DNA of 64,000 bases, taken from contig JAVEUP010000011.1 in assembly GCA_034005525.1 (NCBI GenBank), forward strand, positions 1 to 64,000. Direction: 5' to 3'. Made by a program: the position numbers and the translations under genes. Source of the DNA: PWXP01 sp034005525 (GTDB taxonomy: Bacteria > Planctomycetota > Planctomycetia > Pirellulales > Thermoguttaceae). Below are positions 42,314 through 49,420 of this stretch, one piece after another; within the stretch, counting starts at the first letter, position 1; each line of letters begins with the position of its first letter. Below the pieces are notes generated by a model. It saw only the letters and a list, made by a program, of their open reading frames with translations, made no database searches and was not told the origin of the DNA.

Positions 42314-44210
42314 GTGCGCCGTGAACTGCGGCGACTTTCAGTGGGAGTCAGTCCCACCCGGCAACTGGGTCGCTCCAGCCGGTAGCAGTCGGAGCGGCGA
42401 GAAGTATTATCGTCGTAGGAGCATTCCGATGTCAAAGGACCGTTAAGCGGTTCAGCGAGCGTGCAGGCCGTAACGCGAGTGAACGCTGAGCAGGCCCCGA
42501 AAAGGGCAATGCGGGGGCCGATCCGCCTGGATAACGGAGAAGGCTGCCATTGCGAAGTACACGTGCCCACTCCGAGGAGAATGGGCGCACGAGCGATCCG
42601 GCTTCGCGACCCCGCCGGGGTAGTGGCGACGGCATGTACGCATAGGAAGTCGTACGCAACACGGGAAGCCCCAGCGGTGGCGGCGCGTGACCGCCAACAA
42701 GACGCCCGTGAGGGACAGGCTTGGCCGCGAAGGGTGGCGGAGAGGTTCGTAGTAGCGAGGAAACCGGGTCACTCCGGCGGAGCGAAGGGACCTCAGTTCA
42801 AAGGACAGCGCAACAAGTGGCAAGGCCGGAGGGATTGGCGATGAGCCTACCGACTCTCGACTCGGTGCAGAAGCTACAGACGGCGTTGCATGCCAAAGCG
42901 AAGGGAGAACCCAAGTTTCGTTTCTATTCGCTGTACGACAAGGTGTCCCGAAACGATGTACTCTGGCTGGCCCTACGGCGTTGCCGGATCAACAACGGCA
43001 AGCCCGGGGTGGACGGCCAGACATTCGAGGACATCGAGCAGTACGGCGCCATGAAATGGTTGGAGGAACTGGCGGAAGAACTCAGGACGAAGACGTACCA
43101 GCCTCAGCCGGTGCGTCGCGTGTACATCCCCAAACCGGACGGCAAGCAGCGTCCGCTGGGCGTACCGACGATCCGGGATCGAGTCGTTCAAACGGCCGCT
43201 CTGATCGTGCTGGAGCCGATCTTTGAAGCGGATCTGCAAGACGAACAGTATGCCTATCGCGCCAAACGCAGTGCGCTGAACGCAGTGCGGGCGGTGCATA
43301 AGCTGCTGAACACCGGCTACCGGGACGTGGTGGATGCGGATTTGTCGGGCTACTTCGATTCGATTCCGCACGCCGAACTGATGCAGTGCATCGCGCGGCG
43401 TGTGAGCGACCAAGCCATGCTGCATCTGGTGAAGATGTGGCTGGTGGCGCCGGTCGAAGAGAAAGATGCCCGGGGACACATCCATCGCACGACCCGCAAC
43501 AAGGACGAAGGGCGGGGTAGTCCGCAGGGCGCCCCGATCTCGCCGTTGCTGGCGAATCTGTACATGCGGCGTTTCACTCTGGGATGGAAGACGCTGGGGC
43601 ACGAGCAACGGCTTCAGGCTCGAATCGTCAACTACGCTGACGACTTCGTGATCTGCTGCCGCGGAACTGCCGAAGAGGCAGAGGCGGCGATGCGGAGCAT
43701 GATGGCGCGGCTGAAACTGACGGTCAACGAGCGAAAGACGAAGCGGTGCAGCGTGCCGGAGCAGACGTTCGACTTCCTGGGCTATACGTTCGGCCGGTGC
43801 TACCGGGCGCGTACCGGTGAACCCTATCTGGGTACACGACCGAGGCGCGCGAAGATTCGCGAGATGTGCGAATCGATCCGTGAGCAAACGAGCCGGCGTT
43901 TTCTGCGGCGGGACGCCGAGGAACAGGTAGGCTGTCTCAACCGGAGTCTGATTGGTTGGGCGAACTACTTCTGCTTGGGGTCGGTCAGCAAAGCCTATCG
44001 CGCCGTCGATGCGTACGTCGCGAACCGGCTTCGCCGGTGGTTGTGCGAGAAACACAAGGGCCGCAATGCGGGGACTACACGCTTCCCTGACTCCTACTTG
44101 GTCGAGACCCTCGGCCTGACGCGGCTCTGGAAACGAACGCGCAACCTCCCGTGGGCGAAAGCATGAGCCATATTGTGATAAATATCCTTTGTCGGAGAGC
44201 CGGATGCGTT
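42314..44210 (+). mobile_element. group II intron, interrupted in domain V
   Basis: The 5' end GTGCGCC at 42314 matches the bacterial group II consensus GTGYG. About 525 bases of structured non-coding RNA (domains I-III region) precede the maturase ORF at 42841. After the ORF, the 5' arm of domain V starts at about 44196 (AGAGCCGGATGCGTT, with the AGC catalytic triad) and breaks off at 44210. The matching 3' arm AACGCATACCGTTCCTC is found at 47213-47229, beyond the RIT element. The intron is therefore split by that insertion and is presumably splicing-dead. Its domain VI and 3' exon cannot be placed with confidence. Confidence 0.75.
42841..44166 (+). CDS. ltrA: group II intron reverse transcriptase/maturase
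   Basis: 441 residues from the ATG at 42841 (GGAGGG upstream). RT domain: Tyr-Ile-Pro-Lys-Pro-Asp-Gly-Lys-Gln-Arg-Pro-Leu-Gly (RT1/2), Val-Asp165-Ala-Asp167-Leu-Ser-Gly-Tyr-Phe-Asp (RT3), Gly-Ser-Pro-Gln-Gly-Ala-Pro-Ile-Ser-Pro-Leu-Leu-Ala-Asn (RT4), Tyr265-Ala-Asp-Asp268 (active site, RT5). A maturase X domain (GIIM, about 350-410) follows with Leu-Asn-Arg-Ser-Leu-Ile-Gly-Trp-Ala-Asn-Tyr-Phe. No HNH endonuclease domain is present. The reading frame looks intact even though the host intron's domain V is split. Confidence 0.93.
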   Translation: MSLPTLDSVQKLQTALHAKAKGEPKFRFYSLYDKVSRNDVLWLALRRCRINNGKPGVDGQTFEDIEQYGAMKWLEELAEELRTKTYQPQPVRRVYIPKPDGKQRPLGVPTIRDRVVQTAALIVLEPIFEADLQDEQYAYRAKRSALNAVRAVHKLLNTGYRDVVDADLSGYFDSIPHAELMQCIARRVSDQAMLHLVKMWLVAPVEEKDARGHIHRTTRNKDEGRGSPQGAPISPLLANLYMRRFTLGWKTLGHEQRLQARIVNYADDFVICCRGTAEEAEAAMRSMMARLKLTVNERKTKRCSVPEQTFDFLGYTFGRCYRARTGEPYLGTRPRRAKIREMCESIREQTSRRFLRRDAEEQVGCLNRSLIGWANYFCLGSVSKAYRAVDAYVANRLRRWLCEKHKGRNAGTTRFPDSYLVETLGLTRLWKRTRNLPWAKA

Positions 44211-44236
44211 ATGTTGTGAGCCGGCTTATGTTGTGA
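44204..44236 (+). repeat. RIT left terminal inverted repeat
   Basis: Contains the 11-mer TTATGTTGTGA twice (44209-44219, 44226-44236) around the palindrome GCCGGC. Exact reverse complement of 47187-47219. Confidence 0.9.
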
Positions 44237-44309
44237 AGCGTGGGGAAATGCCTGTCGTTGCAGAGGTTCAGGGCGAGGTACGCTACATAAATTGTGGAAC
44301 GACACCGAC

Positions 44310-44894
44310 CTACAGGGATGCAAGGAAGGACATCAGCTCGCTGTCGGTGTGCCAGTTCGGGGATGGCCTCGGCGTGGAGTCCGGCCCGCTGACGGCGCAC
44401 GTGTCCAGGGCCTGGGCCTTCATCTCCAGGTCGATCTCGGCGTAGCGGTTGGTCGTCTCGAGGGAGACGTGGCCAAGCCATGCGCGGATCGTATTGATGT
44501 CCACACCGGCGCGGAGGAGATGTACGGCGGTCGTATGGCGGATGGTGTGTGGGCTGACCGGCTTGTCCCGTAGCGACGGCACGTTCTCGGCCGCCTTGAC
44601 GACGGTGCGGGTGATCACCGCGTGGAGGGCGGCGAGGCGCTGGTTCCGCGTGGAAATCGAGTTGCCGCGCTCCTGCTCAAGGTGGACAAGGAAGCTGCGC
44701 ACGACCGTCGCGTCGACCTGTTCGACGGTGACCCGGGTCGGGTCGGTCGCGTGCCGGTCGGCGACGAAACCGAAGAGCAGACGGATCGTGTCGCGGTAGC
44801 TCTTCTGGGTATTGGTTGTGAGGTTGCGGTCGGCGACCAGCTCTTCGAGCAGGAACCGGCGGACGAAGGGTCCGATCAGATTGTGGTCAGACAT
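44310..44894 (-). pseudogene. ritC: ritC tyrosine recombinase, internally deleted
   Basis: 194 residues against roughly 300-350 expected for this family. Residues 1-92 are a SAM-like core-binding domain (Thr-Gln-Lys-Ser-Tyr-Arg-Asp-Thr-Ile-Arg). Residues 109-165 are the C-terminal catalytic part with His116-Thr-Ile-Arg119-His, Trp-Leu-Gly-His142 and nucleophile Tyr151. The segment between, which should hold the first catalytic Arg (Gly-x-Arg-x-x-Glu) and the beta-strand Lys, is missing; the join falls near residue 92-95 (about 44610-44625), in frame. The ATG overlaps the ritB stop by 8 bases. As it stands the protein should not be catalytically competent. Confidence 0.75.
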
Positions 44895-45840
44895 CGTGAT
44901 TCTCCTTGTCGCCGACGGCCGCGTAGTGTTGAAAGCGCTTTGATGCCTCGGCGAGCAGTTCGGGGGTCATGGTGAGGTAGGCCTGCGTGCCGGAGATGTT
45001 GGCGTGGCCCAGATAGGTCGATAGCAACGGAAGGCACGCCTGGACGTCGGCACCCTCGCGGTACCAGGCGACCAGCCGATGCACGGCGAAGGTGTGCCTC
45101 ATGTCGTGAAGCCGTGGTTGCCAGCGCGCGCTCGGTGGGCTTCGAATCCCGGCGTGTTCGCGGAGCCGGACGAAGGCCTTTTCGAGCTTGCTGAGCGAGA
45201 TTGTGCCGCCGGTGCGCGAGGCGAAGAAGGCCGAGCGAGCGTCGGCCGGCATCGGCAGGTATTTCCGAGCGTTGCAGTACGTCTGGAGCGCGACAGTCAG
45301 CGCAGTGCCGATGGGCACGAGTCGAGACTTGAAGAACTTCGTATCCCAGATGGCGAGGACGCGATCGTCGAGGTCCACGTCGCAGCATCGGAGCCGCAGA
45401 CTCTCACTGGGCCGAAGCCCCGCGCCGTACAGGACCAGCAACAGCGTGCGGAACATGGTGTGCTGGAGTGGAGAGGAGTTGTCTGCGAGGATCTTTGTCG
45501 AATCGAGGAGACGTTGCAGTTCTTCACGGGAGTAGATGTAGGGCTCGAAGCACCGTGGAATGCGGGGCGCCAGCTCCGGGAGCGGTGATGCGGACATGTG
45601 CCCGCGGCTCACCAGGTAGGCGAAGAAATCGCGCAGCGTGTAGTGCTTGCGCTCCCACCATCGCGTCGCGGGGCCTGTGCCTCGACAGAAGGTGTATGCG
45701 GCCTCCCCGTCGATCTCGTCGAGCGGGATGTCATTGAGAGAGCGCGCGAAAGAGTGAAGGATGCGCGTTTCTGCCGAGAAGACCGCCCCTAGCGATCGCT
45801 TCAGAGTCAGGTACGAGTCGACGGCTTCTGCGAGCTTCAT
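44887..45840 (-). CDS. ritB: ritB tyrosine recombinase
   Basis: 317 residues from the ATG at 45840, which overlaps the ritA stop (ATGA). Core-binding domain about 1-95; catalytic domain about 105-300 with Tyr-Gly-Ala-Gly-Leu-Arg-Pro-Ser-Glu-Ser (Arg I), His-Asp-Met-Arg-His-Thr-Phe-Ala-Val-His (His/Arg II), Tyr-Leu-Gly-His and Tyr in Thr-Gln-Ala-Tyr-Leu. All catalytic positions appear present. A possible start much further upstream (46497) lies inside ritA and is rejected. Confidence 0.88.
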   Translation of the reverse strand: MKLAEAVDSYLTLKRSLGAVFSAETRILHSFARSLNDIPLDEIDGEAAYTFCRGTGPATRWWERKHYTLRDFFAYLVSRGHMSASPLPELAPRIPRCFEPYIYSREELQRLLDSTKILADNSSPLQHTMFRTLLLVLYGAGLRPSESLRLRCCDVDLDDRVLAIWDTKFFKSRLVPIGTALTVALQTYCNARKYLPMPADARSAFFASRTGGTISLSKLEKAFVRLREHAGIRSPPSARWQPRLHDMRHTFAVHRLVAWYREGADVQACLPLLSTYLGHANISGTQAYLTMTPELLAEASKRFQHYAAVGDKENHDV

Positions 45841-47087
45841 GCGAGACCTCCGAGATCGTCGAAGGCGACCTTGTGCAAAGAGGTCAGGTCGACCTTGGCG
45901 TAGATGCGGGTCGCGTCGGGGCTTCGATGCCCGAGATGGTCGCCCACCTCCTTGAAACTCCGTCCTGACTCCACCAGATGGCGGGCGTAGGCGTGCCGCA
46001 GGCCGTGCGGCCCGCATCCTCTCCTCGGCAACCCCTGCTTGGCGAGCCGGCTCTTGACGACGTTGTACAGCCCACCCGCCGACAAGGGCCGGTGCGGTGC
46101 GCGCAGGGTCAGAAAGACGATCCTGGTGTCGGAGCTGGGGCGACCCTCGCGCAAATACCGCGCGATGGCGTTGCCGACCCTGGGCTCGAGGGGAGCTGTC
46201 TCCTCGCGTCTGCTCTTGGAGCGGATGAACCGGATATGGTCGTGTGCCCAGTCGATGTCGGCGAGGCGAAGCCGACGGACCGTGCCCGAGCGCAAACCGT
46301 ACACGGATAGCAGCAAGATGATTGCATGGTCCCGCAGCGATGCCGGGTCCTCGGCACCGGTCTCGGCAAGCACGCGACCGACGGCGTCCCACGTTGGGCC
46401 AAGCGGCAGCCCCTCCTGGCGATAGACGCGTGGCGATAGAATCGCGTCGGCCAGCCCGGCTCGTGCCCAGGATCGCCGTTCGCAGTAACCAAACCACGCT
46501 CGCAGCATCTTGGCGGACATCCGAAGCGAACTCCGCGACCAGCGTTGCGCCATGTACTCGAAGAAGGCGTCGATGTCGGCCGCCGTCACGGCGGCCAAGG
46601 CAACGCCGCGCTGCTCCAGGTAGTCAAGGAACCGCGTGATCTGCCATCTTGCCGAGTGGCAGGTCGCCTCCGATTCCCACCGCCCTTCCTGCTGTGCGGC
46701 GATGAAGTCGTCCAGCTGCGCGCCGTACTGACCGGGCTCCGCGGCCGGAGAAGAGCGCAGTCGCCCGAGGTGCTGGAGGAAGTTCGTCGCCGCAAACCGG
46801 AACTGCACCTTGGGCCACCGCGGGCTTGACGCACGACCGGCTTTCGCGCGCTGGGCGGCCCACTCCTCTGCGAGTAGCTCAACCTCGGCCTCGTCCAAGC
46901 ACCGATCCGGTGGCCACCGTTGCAGCGCAATGGCAATGCAGAGGCAGTAGGAGGACAGACGCAGGATGGTCCCACGCGCCATGCCATTGTCTGCCAGCTT
47001 GATGAGGTACGCCGCCCGCTCCGCGGAAAGGGGGCCTTCCCGGTGTCGCCGACGCGCGCTGGGGTAAGTGAACAGTGTCTCGAACAT
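45837..47087 (-). CDS. ritA: ritA tyrosine recombinase
   Basis: 416 residues, ATG at 47087 with AAGGAGG 6-7 bases upstream. The long N-terminal region (about 1-230) includes a core-binding domain. The catalytic domain (about 235-405) shows Tyr-Gly-Leu-Arg-Ser-Gly-Thr-Val (Arg I region, lacking the usual Glu), Gly-Pro-His-Gly-Leu-Arg-His-Ala-Tyr-Ala (His/Arg II), His-Leu-Gly-His and Tyr in Thr-Arg-Ile-Tyr-Ala-Lys. It is first in the trio, transcribed away from the right terminal repeat. Its ribosome site lies in a hairpin (47090-47115). Confidence 0.88.
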   Translation of the reverse strand: MFETLFTYPSARRRHREGPLSAERAAYLIKLADNGMARGTILRLSSYCLCIAIALQRWPPDRCLDEAEVELLAEEWAAQRAKAGRASSPRWPKVQFRFAATNFLQHLGRLRSSPAAEPGQYGAQLDDFIAAQQEGRWESEATCHSARWQITRFLDYLEQRGVALAAVTAADIDAFFEYMAQRWSRSSLRMSAKMLRAWFGYCERRSWARAGLADAILSPRVYRQEGLPLGPTWDAVGRVLAETGAEDPASLRDHAIILLLSVYGLRSGTVRRLRLADIDWAHDHIRFIRSKSRREETAPLEPRVGNAIARYLREGRPSSDTRIVFLTLRAPHRPLSAGGLYNVVKSRLAKQGLPRRGCGPHGLRHAYARHLVESGRSFKEVGDHLGHRSPDATRIYAKVDLTSLHKVAFDDLGGLA

Positions 47088-47089
47088 GA

Positions 47090-47115
47090 TGCACCTCCTT
47101 GAGTTAAGGAGTGCA
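47090..47115 (-). promoter_or_regulatory. hairpin covering the ritA ribosome binding site
   Basis: In the minus-strand transcript TGCACTCCTT - AACTC - AAGGAGGTGCA forms a 10-bp stem with one bulged base. The 3' arm contains the AAGGAGG of ritA, so initiation would be blocked when folded. Confidence 0.55.
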
Positions 47116-47131
47116 CCATACCGGCCCAGAA

Positions 47132-47142
47132 TTATGTTGTGA
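47132..47142 (+). repeat. internal copy of the RIT 11-mer
   Basis: TTATGTTGTGA, identical to the 11-mer repeated in both terminal inverted repeats, lies between the right end and ritA in the same orientation as the left-end copies. Possible recombinase binding or autoregulatory site. Confidence 0.6.
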
Positions 47143-47186
47143 AGTCGCGAGCGGCTACGCCATAATCCTGCGCAGTTGCGGCGGTC

Positions 47187-47219
47187 TCACAACATAAGCC
47201 GGCTCACAACATAACGCAT
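47187..47219 (-). repeat. RIT right terminal inverted repeat
   Basis: Reverse complement of the left repeat with no mismatch over 33 bp. Confidence 0.9.
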
Positions 47220-47852
47220 ACCGTTCCTCAAGTGACACCTTCGCTTCGCTTACGGCACACCGAGTGGACACCCTTCGCTTGGCTCCCCTCCGGCGGCCTT
47301 ATGCCGGGGCAGGATACCACGGCAATCGTCGACGCGTTGTGGGAAGGAACCGGCACGCCTGCGAGCCTGATTACGGAAATCACCTCGCTCGACGGCACGG
47401 TCAGCTATTCTTAGGGGACGGGGTCGGGAGTCTTTACTCTGGGGAACTAGAGCTTCCGGTACATTTTCTAGGTCGGCCTTGGGGAGAGCGATTCCATAGC
47501 ACTGAAGAAGCGGGCGGACAAGGCCGGGACTGAAGGCGGCTGCGGAGTCCGTGGAGCGAAGGGGACCGACCAAGGGAAATGCCGCTCGAGCGTTACTCGC
47601 GCCGGACGCAGTGCCGGGAAAGTGTGGCACTCGGATTCGGCGGTGTACGAGAGGCAGCGAAGTGGTATCAGAAGATGCCAGGAGCCGCCGATCGCCATCA
47701 ACCCGAGGTCGGAGCCGTATGAGTTCCTCAGTACGGATCCGTGCAGGCGGCGGCCCGAAAGGGCCGTCCCTACCGCGACCTTGCATTCTACACTTCACGG
47801 ACACGCGCAGTAATCTCAGCGTGGGCAAAGTGGATGAGGGACAGATGCGGGA
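47220..47852. other. intron remnants and unexplained DNA downstream of the RIT element
   Basis: It starts with the 3' arm of the interrupted domain V (to 47229). 47230-47414 has an open frame of about 60 codons with no recognisable family; it could be exon or debris. 47416-47450 holds GGGGACGGGGTCGGGAGTC followed by TTTA, a motif I associate with RAYT/IS200-type sequences (weak). 47470-47779 looks like the 3' part of a second group II intron. The last 73 bases lead to the Hsp70 gene stop. Confidence 0.4.
47470..47779 (+). mobile_element. 3' remnant of a second group II intron
   Basis: 47711-47740 folds as a short domain V: GGAGCCGTATGAG pairs with CTCAGTACGGATCC and carries the AGC triad. 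A domain VI hairpin GGCGGCCC-GAAA-GGGCCGTC follows and the sequence ends CCCTACCGCGAC at 47779 (3' AY rule). The upstream limit is uncertain and no maturase ORF remains. The domain V differs from that of the 42314 intron, so it is a different intron. Confidence 0.55.
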
Positions 47853-49403
47853 CTACCGATACTCGGTCGGCTCCTTGCCGCAGATGTACTTGCGCCAGCC
47901 GTCGAGGTGCTCTTTGGGCAGGCTGTTTTCGCGCACGATCTCCGTTTCGACCTGCCGGTCGGTGTTCGGCACGTTCACGCGGACCTTCAATCGGCCGTCG
48001 GCCTTGTAGTGGAATAGCACTTCGACGGGCGACTGCGGGGACAGTTCGCGCGGCAGGTCGCGCACCGTGCAGCGGCCGATTTGCGAGCACTCCTCGGCGG
48101 CCGGGCTCTCGCCTTCGACAATTTGCACGAGAATCGAACGCTGGTTCGGCTTGGAGGTCTTGAACACGCGGCGGGCGGTCACCGGCAGCGGCGTGTTGCG
48201 GCGGATGAGTATGCCGTTGCGCTTGCGGCCGGTTTGCGGGTCGGTTCCGACAACGCCGAGGCTGTGCGAATTGACGTTCCGGATGCGGAATCCGGCACGA
48301 TCGCCGCGCTGCTTGGCGAGCACGAGCCCCGTTCTCAGCGCCGCACCGTGCGCGACGGCTTCGTCGGCGGCCACCGACGCATCGGGCTCCTTGCCGGAAA
48401 GCTGCAAGAGCATCTGGCGGACCATGGGCATGCGGGTGGAGCCGCCCACCAGCAGGACGCGCTCGACCTCGTCCCACTGAAGGCCCGCCGCCTTCATGGT
48501 TTGCACGGCGGTGAAGCGGGTGCGGTCGAGCAGGTCTTGGGTGGCTTCCTCGAACTGCTTTCGCGAGATTTCAACGCGGGTGGAAAAGCCCTTGTAATCG
48601 CAGGCGACCGACGCCTTGCTGCGCGCGGAGAGTGTACGTTTGGCGTCTTCGCATTCGCGCCAGAGGCGGGCCGCGGTACTGGGATCCTCGCGGGGGTCCA
48701 CGTAGTGCTCTCGGATGAACGTTTCCGCCACCAGGTCCACAAGCCGCTGGTCCCAGTCGTAGCCGCCAAGCTGCACGTCGCCGTCGGTGGCCAGCGCGAT
48801 GAACTCGCTGCCGCGGATTTCCATGATGGTCACGTCGAACGTGCCGCCGCCGAGGTCGTACACAAGAATGCGCCGCGGCTGGTCCGTGCTGCCTTCCGTG
48901 TTGAGGAAGCCCTGCTGGAAGCCGAAGGCCACGGCGGCCGCGGTCGGCTCGTTGATGATGTCGAGCACTTGGAAGCCGGCCATGTAGCCGGCGTCCTGGG
49001 TCGCTTTGCGCCGCACCTCGTCGAAATAGGCCGGCACCGTGATGACCACCTTCTCGAACGGGCCGACCTGGGTCTCCGCGTCGCGCCGCAGCTTGTTGAG
49101 AATCCAGGCTTCAATCACCTCCGGCGGATACTGCTTGCCGTCGAACACCTTGTGGAACACGCGGTGGCCCACGTCGCGCTTGGAGCACTCGGCCACGCGT
49201 TCGGCCTCGGTGCTCATCGCCTTCATGGCTTCTTTGCCCACAATCACGTCGCTGCCGTCGAAGAGCACGACGCTTGGCGTCAGGCGGTCGCCCTCGGCGT
49301 TAACGAGCGTGGCGGGGTGGCCGTGCTCGTCGAGTCGGGCCACGACCGAGAACGTTGTGCCCAAGTCGATTCCGACAATCGGTTCCTGCGCTGTGTTGGT
49401 CAT
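47853..49403 (-). CDS. Hsp70/DnaK-family protein without lid
   Basis: 516 residues from the ATG at 49403. Nucleotide-binding domain about 8-385: Val-Gly-Ile-Asp-Leu-Gly-Thr-Thr-Phe-Ser (phosphate 1), Asn-Glu-Pro-Thr-Ala-Ala-Ala (connect 1), Val-Tyr-Asp-Leu-Gly-Gly-Gly-Thr-Phe-Asp (phosphate 2), Leu-Val-Gly-Gly-Ser-Thr-Arg-Met-Pro (adenosine). A beta substrate-binding domain follows (about 395-505). The chain stops there: the alpha-helical lid of canonical DnaK (about 610-640 residues) and its EEVD-like end are absent. It is 17 bases downstream of a second Hsp70 gene on the same strand, so the two form an operon. No dnaJ or grpE is beside it. Confidence 0.9.
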   Translation of the reverse strand: MTNTAQEPIVGIDLGTTFSVVARLDEHGHPATLVNAEGDRLTPSVVLFDGSDVIVGKEAMKAMSTEAERVAECSKRDVGHRVFHKVFDGKQYPPEVIEAWILNKLRRDAETQVGPFEKVVITVPAYFDEVRRKATQDAGYMAGFQVLDIINEPTAAAVAFGFQQGFLNTEGSTDQPRRILVYDLGGGTFDVTIMEIRGSEFIALATDGDVQLGGYDWDQRLVDLVAETFIREHYVDPREDPSTAARLWRECEDAKRTLSARSKASVACDYKGFSTRVEISRKQFEEATQDLLDRTRFTAVQTMKAAGLQWDEVERVLLVGGSTRMPMVRQMLLQLSGKEPDASVAADEAVAHGAALRTGLVLAKQRGDRAGFRIRNVNSHSLGVVGTDPQTGRKRNGILIRRNTPLPVTARRVFKTSKPNQRSILVQIVEGESPAAEECSQIGRCTVRDLPRELSPQSPVEVLFHYKADGRLKVRVNVPNTDRQVETEIVRENSLPKEHLDGWRKYICGKEPTEYR

Positions 49404-49420
49404 ATTGGTTCCGTTCGTTG

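Larger units (their letters stand above)
44204..47219 (-). mobile_element. RIT element (recombinase in trio) with perfect terminal inverted repeats
   Basis: About 3.0 kb bounded by perfect inverted repeats at 44204-44236 and 47187-47219 (33 bp each). It contains three overlapping minus-strand tyrosine recombinase genes in the order A-B-C, the defining layout of RIT elements. The outermost 7 bp of each repeat (ATGCGTT / AACGCAT) coincide with the domain V stem of the host intron, so the true element may begin at TTATGTTGTGA (44209). The third gene is internally deleted, so autonomous movement is doubtful. Confidence 0.85.

Noticed and set aside
44887..46497. 536-residue version of ritB starting at 46497
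   Set aside because: The extra 219 codons run out of frame through ritA; the ATG at 45840 overlaps the ritA stop as expected for a RIT operon.
44204..47219. Tn554-type transposon (tnpA-tnpB-tnpC)
   Set aside because: Tn554 has two tyrosine recombinases plus a small unrelated tnpC and no long inverted ends. Here all three genes are tyrosine recombinases and the ends are perfect inverted repeats, as in RIT elements.
47232..47414. 60-codon open frame after the RIT element as a gene
   Set aside because: No ribosome site, no family resemblance, and it starts within the split intron; more likely debris or exon sequence.
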